This document shows, piece by piece, positions 59,374-64,000 of a DNA stretch of 64,000 nucleotides. The notes beneath the pieces are model-generated. The model saw only the letters and a program-made list of their open reading frames with translations. It was not told the origin of the DNA and searched no databases. The translations under genes were made by a program, and so were the position numbers. Position 1 is the first letter of the stretch. Each line of letters begins with the position of its first letter. This DNA is from JBFFMO01 sp041390025 (GTDB lineage: Bacteria > Myxococcota_A > Bradymonadia > Bradymonadales > Bradymonadaceae), in assembly GCA_041390025.1 (NCBI GenBank), contig JAWKQR010000005.1, positions 1 through 64,000 of the forward strand. Direction: 5' to 3'.

Positions 59374-61011
59374 ATGATTTCAACGTCTGGTATTTCGGTA
59401 AACTTTGGTGGGACACCACTTTTCGAAGACGTGAACATCAAGTTCGTGCCCGGCAACTGTTACGGCTTGATCGGGGCGAACGGCGCGGGTAAGTCGACCT
59501 TCCTGAAGGTCCTCAGCGGCGACCTGGAGTCCTCGGCTGGCGTGGTGAACATCACCCCCGGGCAACGCATCGGCAAGCTTGAACAGGACCAGTTCAAATA
59601 CGACGCCTATACCGTGATCGACACGGTCATGATGGGCTTCCCCGAGCTGTACAAGATTTCGAAAGCACGTGAAGTGCTGTACTCGAAACCCGATTTCACC
59701 GAGGAAGACGGCGCCCTTGCGTCGGAGCTCGAGATGAAGTTCGCCGACATCAATGGCTACGAGGCCGAGGCCGACGTCTCGACGCTGTTGGCCGGCTTGG
59801 GTGTGCCCCAAGAGCTCCACTACAAGATGATGAGCGAGCTCGAAGGCGGTGAGAAGGTCCGCGTGTTGTTGGCGCAGGCATTGTTTGGCAAGCCCGACAT
59901 CCTGCTGCTCGACGAGCCTACGAACAACCTAGACGTGCACACGGTGTCGTGGCTCGAAGAGTATCTGCAGCGGCAGGAATCGTTGGTCATCGTCATCAGC
60001 CACGACCGTCACTTCCTGAACAATGTCTGCACGCACATCGCCGACATCGACTTTCGCAAGATCAAGATCTACGTGGGCAACTACGATTTCTGGTTCCAAG
60101 CGGCGCAATTGGCGCTTCAGCAGCGCCGCGACGAGGCCAAAAAGTCGGCGGACAAGGCCAAGGACCTCAAGGCGTTCATCGAGCGTTTCAGCAGCAACGC
60201 ATCCAAGGCCAAACAGGCGACGTCGCGTCGCAAGTTGCTCGACCAATTGACGCTGGACGACCTGCCGATCTCCACCCGCAAATACCCGCACATCGTCTTC
60301 AAGTGCGAGCGCAACTGCGGCAAAGCGATTTTGACGGTCAAGAATTTGTCGAAGACCATCGACGGCGAAAAAGTCATCGAGAACCTGTCGTTCACGGTCC
60401 ATCAGGGCGACCGTATCGCGCTCGTTGGCCAAGACGGCCGCGCGAAGTCGACGTTGTTCGAAATCCTGTGCAACGGCATGAAACCGGATTCGGGCACGGT
60501 GGAGTGGGGCTCGACGATTACGGTTGGGTATTTCCCCAAAGAAAACGACGAGTTCTTCAAGGACTGCAACCTAAACCTGATCGATTGGTTGCGTCAGTAC
60601 ACCAAAGACCAAACCGAAGAACACGTTCGCAGCTTCCTTGGGCGCATGCTGTTTAGCGGCGAGGACACGCAGAAGCCGGCCAAGGTGCTCTCCGGGGGCG
60701 AGCGTGTGCGCTGCATGCTGTCGCGCATCATGCAACAAGGCGCCAATGCCCTGGTGTTGGACGAGCCGACCAACCACCTCGACCTCGAGAGCATCACCGC
60801 GCTGAATAACGCGCTCCGCGACTTCCACGCCGACAACGTTGTGTTGTTCACGTCGCATGACCGCGAGCTCGTCAACACCGTCGCGAATCGCATTTTCGAG
60901 ATGACCCCAAACGGTCTGATGGATCGTTACCTGACGTTCGACGAGTACATCGCGAGCGAGCAGGTCAACGAGGAACGCGCCAAACTCTACGGACACGAAG
61001 TATCGCTATGA
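59374..61011 (+). CDS. ABC-F ATPase, YbiT-like, with a degenerate second Walker A
   Basis: 545 residues with two ATPase domains and no membrane part, so a ribosome-acting ABC-F protein. Domain 1: GANGAGKST, signature LEGGEKVRVLLAQ (Ser of LSGGE lost), LLLDEPTNNLD, ISHDRHFLN. A Lys-rich linker (KKSADKAKDLKAFIERF) resembles YbiT. Domain 2: GQDGRAKST, where the last Gly of GxxGxGK is Ala, then LSGGERVRCML, LVLDEPTNHLD and TSHDRELV. Reduced ATP binding in domain 2 is possible. The next lipoprotein gene starts within its stop (ATGA). Confidence 0.92.
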   Translation: MISTSGISVNFGGTPLFEDVNIKFVPGNCYGLIGANGAGKSTFLKVLSGDLESSAGVVNITPGQRIGKLEQDQFKYDAYTVIDTVMMGFPELYKISKAREVLYSKPDFTEEDGALASELEMKFADINGYEAEADVSTLLAGLGVPQELHYKMMSELEGGEKVRVLLAQALFGKPDILLLDEPTNNLDVHTVSWLEEYLQRQESLVIVISHDRHFLNNVCTHIADIDFRKIKIYVGNYDFWFQAAQLALQQRRDEAKKSADKAKDLKAFIERFSSNASKAKQATSRRKLLDQLTLDDLPISTRKYPHIVFKCERNCGKAILTVKNLSKTIDGEKVIENLSFTVHQGDRIALVGQDGRAKSTLFEILCNGMKPDSGTVEWGSTITVGYFPKENDEFFKDCNLNLIDWLRQYTKDQTEEHVRSFLGRMLFSGEDTQKPAKVLSGGERVRCMLSRIMQQGANALVLDEPTNHLDLESITALNNALRDFHADNVVLFTSHDRELVNTVANRIFEMTPNGLMDRYLTFDEYIASEQVNEERAKLYGHEVSL

Positions 61012-62036
61012 TTCGAACAAGCCTGTTGGCCTTGATGTTGTCTTTGGCCTCGTGTGGAACGGACGATTCGGCCGGGACCACCGATGCGGGCGTCGATTCG
61101 TCCGCGGGCGTCGACGCGGCGTCAAACAACATGACGCCCGATGTGTCTGTTGCGGACATGGGCGTGGGGGAGCCGGACGCATCGGACGCCGGCGAGGACA
61201 TGTCGCCGGGACTTCCGATCACGGCTGAAAATTACTGTGAGCTGACCGCCGACGCGTTCTGTGACTATTACCTACGTTGTGGCCGCATGGCCGTGCCCGA
61301 CAAGGCCACATGCCTCGAAGTGTTCGCCGAGCAGTGCAACGGCGTCTACGAACCCCACTACCGAGCGCTCGAAACGCAGGGTTTGTTGGAACTATCCCCC
61401 GGTGGCCTTCAGTTATGCCGATCGCACTTGGCCAGCGTGGCGTGCGAGAAACAAATGTTCGACCTCGACGGCGACTGCGCGCAGATGTGGGTGGGCAAGG
61501 TTCCCGATCAGGGACCCTGTGGCACGGGGATCGAGAGTTTCGTGTGCCAGCCCTCAGCGACGTGCGTCATCAGCGTCAATCTGTGTGGCGTCTGTGAGGC
61601 TGCTGTAGGCGTTGGCGAGGCGTGCGGACCCGACATCGGGCGCTGCAACGATGGCTTCCAATGTGTGGACGGCAGCTGCGTCAAACGCGGCGAGGTTGGC
61701 GACGCGTGCTCAGATGCGGCACCCTGCCGAATCGGAGCGAGCTGCGACGGCGGAACATGCCAAGGCTTTAACACCGTCGCACTCGGCGAGGCCTGCGGAC
61801 AGGGGGCGCGTTGCCCCTACAATAGCTTCTGCCGTGGTGGAGTGTGTGTCGCGCAAAAGGGCCTCGGCGAGTCCTGTGCCCCCAACGATTCGTGTCGGTC
61901 CGGAGTCTGCGAGCTAGGCATGTGTCAGCCGTTGCGCGCCGACGGCGAGGTGTGCAACTCAAACCCTCAGTGTGTCAGCGGTCGCTGCAACCAAGGGGTG
62001 TGTGGTGACCTTCCCGGTGTGTGCTTCGAAGGCTAA
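61008..62036 (+). CDS. Cys-rich lipoprotein with repeated small disulfide modules
   Basis: 342 residues. The lipobox (LASCG) is followed by an Asp/Ala/Ser linker of 50 residues. A helical Cys domain (YCELTADAFCDYYLRCGRM to VACEKQMF) comes next, then four or five Cys-rich repeats of about 30 residues such as GEACGPDIGRCNDGFQCVDGSC and GESCAPNDSCRSGVCELGMC, a dickkopf-like pattern common in myxobacterial surface lipoproteins. It overlaps the ABC-F stop by four bases, an unusual partner for a surface protein. Ligand unknown. Confidence 0.8.
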   Translation: MIRTSLLALMLSLASCGTDDSAGTTDAGVDSSAGVDAASNNMTPDVSVADMGVGEPDASDAGEDMSPGLPITAENYCELTADAFCDYYLRCGRMAVPDKATCLEVFAEQCNGVYEPHYRALETQGLLELSPGGLQLCRSHLASVACEKQMFDLDGDCAQMWVGKVPDQGPCGTGIESFVCQPSATCVISVNLCGVCEAAVGVGEACGPDIGRCNDGFQCVDGSCVKRGEVGDACSDAAPCRIGASCDGGTCQGFNTVALGEACGQGARCPYNSFCRGGVCVAQKGLGESCAPNDSCRSGVCELGMCQPLRADGEVCNSNPQCVSGRCNQGVCGDLPGVCFEG

Positions 62037-62785
62037 CCGCCGGCCATCAGTTCATCGATCCCATCCACATTGGGCTGGAACAGCGCCACCGTCGCACCAC
62101 AATTGTCGCGGATGATGGCGATCGAGCCGACCTGTTTGTCGTCGTCACGACGCACCAGCTCGCTGCCAAGCTGCAACGCGTGGTTCACGGCTTCGCCACA
62201 ATCCGCGACCGCGATGGACATCGTCCACTGGGGCTTTGCCGGCGAGTTCGAGGGCAGCTGAGCGATCTCAGCCAAGACGTGGTCCCCCTGCGCAAACAGC
62301 GGTGCAGAGTCGCCAAAGCGTTTGGTGGTCCACCCCAGGACGTGGCCATAAAAGTCCGCAGCGGCGCGCGCGTCCGGCGTCAGAAGTGTTTGCCAGCAAA
62401 ATTCATGGACCTTCGGCCGCGCGATCGGTTTGGCGTCGGCCTCAACGGGCGTCATCACCGCGGTCATCGCTCCAAAAGGATCCAAAAACATCCCGATTCT
62501 GCCGATGTGTGGCATGTCGAACGCGGGGACGCACACCGTCCCACCGGCGTCGATGGCGCGGTTCAACACCGCGTCGACGTCCTCGACATGGATGTACAGG
62601 ACCCACTGAGGCCGACCGCCGTCTGGGCAAGGCATCGCGCCCGCGAATGCCTCGGTGTCGTGCGCCATCGTCAGGTAGTCGCAGCGCATGACACGCACGT
62701 TCCAACCAAACATCTCGGCGTAAAATGTCGACGACGCATCGAGGTCGGTCGTCATCAACTCGCGCCAAATGGGCATTCCAATCAT
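62033..62785 (-). CDS. Two-domain VOC (glyoxalase/bleomycin-resistance fold) protein
   Basis: 250 residues from ATG 62785, which has GGAG upstream and gives the family start MIGMPIWRELMTTDLDAS. Two tandem VOC modules: module 1 with SSTFYAEMFGWNV, VLYIHVEDVDAVLNRAIDAGG and GMFLDPFGA; module 2 with EFCWQTLLTPDARAAADFYGHVLGW and IIRDNCGATVALFQP. Such proteins act as metal-dependent lyases or dioxygenases or as binding proteins; the substrate cannot be told. Convergent with the Cys-rich lipoprotein gene. Confidence 0.9.
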   Translation of the reverse strand: MIGMPIWRELMTTDLDASSTFYAEMFGWNVRVMRCDYLTMAHDTEAFAGAMPCPDGGRPQWVLYIHVEDVDAVLNRAIDAGGTVCVPAFDMPHIGRIGMFLDPFGAMTAVMTPVEADAKPIARPKVHEFCWQTLLTPDARAAADFYGHVLGWTTKRFGDSAPLFAQGDHVLAEIAQLPSNSPAKPQWTMSIAVADCGEAVNHALQLGSELVRRDDDKQVGSIAIIRDNCGATVALFQPNVDGIDELMAGG

Positions 62786-62882
62786 TGAGTTGCTCCGGCG
62801 ACAAGCCGTGGCGAACCGTCGCATCTAGGGTTGAGATGTTGTATATACACCGAGAAGGACCCTGCAAAAAAGGTGGTTTCAC

Positions 62883-63683
62883 GTGAGCGGATTGGACGCG
62901 ATTGTGGCACTCAAGACAACCTCAAGTTTTGAGTTTGAGGCCACGGTGCCCGAGGGCTGGGGGCAGGGACGAGCGGCGTACGGCGGCATTCCAGGGGCGC
63001 TGACCCTTGAGGCAGCGCGGCTGGCCTACGCGCGTCCGGTGCGTTCTCTCTCGCTCAATTTTGTGGGGCCGGTCGAACCCGGCAAGTTGCGCATCACGCA
63101 TCGGAAGCTTCGCGAGGGCAAATCGGCCACACATTGCGCGATTGAGCTGTCACAAAACGATTCGATCGTCGCCGCGTCATTGTTGGTCCTGGGCGAAGGG
63201 CGCGAGACTGCGGTGCAATTCGAGGGGCGTCCAGCACCGCGTTTGGTTGCCCCGTATGATGCGACGCCATTCCCCTTCATCCCAGGTGTGACGCCCGAAT
63301 TTACGAATCATTTCGAGTACCGCTGGACCTCGCCTAGTTTTCCTTTTTCGGGCGGTGAGCCCAAGGTTCAAGGATGGGTGCGCCCCAAGGATAACACCAC
63401 CAGCGGTCCGGCCATGGTGGCTGCCTTGCTCGATGCGTGGCCGCCTCCGGTCTGGAATCTGGTCGAGGTGCCTTCACCCGGCAGCTCCGTGTCGTGGTAC
63501 ATCTCGTTTCAGCCCGCGGCCCATCGCACCGATATCGGCGAGGGCGCCTGGTGGAGCTACGAAGCAAGCCTGCAGAGCAGCCACGACGGTTACGCCCACT
63601 TCGAGGGCAACTTGTGGAACAGTTTCGGAGAACATGTCGCGATTTCGCGCCAAGTGTTTGCGGAGTTCAGCCGAAGGACGTGA
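62883..63683 (+). CDS. Acyl-CoA thioesterase-like double hotdog protein
   Basis: 266 residues from GTG 62883. It has the TesB-like double hotdog layout: N-terminal GRAAYGGIPGALTLEAARLAYARPVRSLSLNFVGPV-type hotdog with the Gly-rich helix start, VxEGKSATHCAIEL, then a second hotdog with WVRPKD, ALLDAWPPPVWN and a C-terminal FEGNLWNSFGEHVAISRQVFAEF. It probably hydrolyses an acyl-CoA. Its TGA overlaps the ATG of the MarR-type gene (TGATG), so the regulator may control it. Confidence 0.85.
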   Translation: MSGLDAIVALKTTSSFEFEATVPEGWGQGRAAYGGIPGALTLEAARLAYARPVRSLSLNFVGPVEPGKLRITHRKLREGKSATHCAIELSQNDSIVAASLLVLGEGRETAVQFEGRPAPRLVAPYDATPFPFIPGVTPEFTNHFEYRWTSPSFPFSGGEPKVQGWVRPKDNTTSGPAMVAALLDAWPPPVWNLVEVPSPGSSVSWYISFQPAAHRTDIGEGAWWSYEASLQSSHDGYAHFEGNLWNSFGEHVAISRQVFAEFSRRT

Positions 63684-64000
63684 TGGATGCTGTACGCAAG
63701 ATGTCGAGGGAGATTGCCAGCGGGTGCCTGATGGCGCGCGCGCGCAAGGTTTCGCGTCTGGTCACCCTCATTTACGACGACGCTTTGCGCCCTCACGGGC
63801 TCAACGCCTCTCGGATGAATCTATTGGTGGCCGTAGGGCTGTCGCCGGGCATCACGAGCCACAAACTCGGGGAGTATCTTGAGATCGAAAAGTCCACGAT
63901 GTCGCGCAACATGGGCCAGCTCGAAGACGCAGGACTGATTGTGCAGGAGAAAGTCGGGCGTCAACGCCGGCTGTATCTCACACCCGACGGCGAGGCACGC
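63683..64000 (+). CDS. MarR-family transcription regulator (C-terminus beyond window)
   Basis: Reading from ATG 63683 gives MDAVRKMSREIASGCLMARA, then VSRLVTLIYDDALRPHGLNASRMNLLVAVGLSPG and the winged helix-turn-helix with LGEYLEIEKSTMSRNMGQLEDAGLI, then the wing VGRQRRLYLTPDG. This order is typical of MarR regulators. The start overlaps the thioesterase stop, suggesting an autoregulated pair. The last quarter lies outside the window. Confidence 0.88.
   Translation, partial: MDAVRKMSREIASGCLMARARKVSRLVTLIYDDALRPHGLNASRMNLLVAVGLSPGITSHKLGEYLEIEKSTMSRNMGQLEDAGLIVQEKVGRQRRLYLTPDGEAR

Overview
The window is GC-rich bacterial chromosome, densely coded on both strands. Several traits point to the Myxococcota/Bradymonadota (former deltaproteobacterial) group: a CarF/TMEM189-type plasmalogen desaturase, MYXO-CTERM-like C-terminal anchors on two secreted proteases, several Ser/Thr protein kinases, many lipoproteins with Asn-rich linkers, and a DUF3332 lipoprotein. 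There is no rRNA, recognisable tRNA, CRISPR array, phage or transposase.

Layout. 1-5.5 kb: a partial 2-oxoacid dehydrogenase E1 gene, two small unknowns, and an outer-membrane barrel/lipoprotein pair. 5.6-8 kb: polyamine genes speD, speE, speB. 8-13.5 kb: msrB, a class V aminotransferase, an OMP, DUF3332, ettA, carF. 13.5-15 kb: a cobalamin riboswitch leading into two surface lipoproteins. 15-19.2 kb: ansA and a trypsin-like protease gene, separated by a duplicated patchwork of gene remnants. 19.3-23.6 kb: zinc-ribbon protein, YceI, Tpx and a beta-propeller-like lipoprotein, three of them frameshifted. 23.6-28.3 kb: B12-dependent methylmalonyl-CoA mutase operon mutA-mutB-meaB with two unexpected in-frame TAA codons. 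28.3-32.9 kb: sirtuin plus two paralogous kinases. 33-46 kb: cytochrome c peroxidase, RNA methyltransferase, CAP protein, Asn-rich metalloprotease-like lipoprotein, YgiQ, a third kinase, S9 peptidase and a surface lipoprotein. 46.3-48.2 kb: an ADAM-like metalloprotease-disintegrin protein. 48.2-58.4 kb: a CoA-transferase, a partly decayed tandem duplication of a lipoprotein/subtilase/urate-oxidase unit, and a urate degradation operon (puuD, allB, alc, uraD, uraH). 58.4-64 kb: barrel lipoprotein, YbiT-like ABC-F, Cys-rich lipoprotein, VOC protein, thioesterase and a partial MarR regulator.

The most striking signals are: (1) a run of 8-bp repeats just behind the lipoprotein signal peptide of the subtilase, currently putting signal and protease in different frames, which looks like a phase-variation switch; (2) a bacterial protein with the full ADAM order (HExxHxxGxxHD protease, disintegrin, Cys-rich) plus a MYXO-CTERM-like anchor; (3) a cobalamin riboswitch placed in front of surface lipoproteins of unknown function; (4) three copies of the lipoprotein/subtilase cassette in different stages of decay.

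Caution: at least six of the frame breaks (20.2, 20.6, 22.0, 22.3, 22.9 and 41.6 kb) fall in short homopolymers, and 31.8-32.6 kb is badly scrambled. Residual sequencing errors are a serious alternative to true pseudogenes there.
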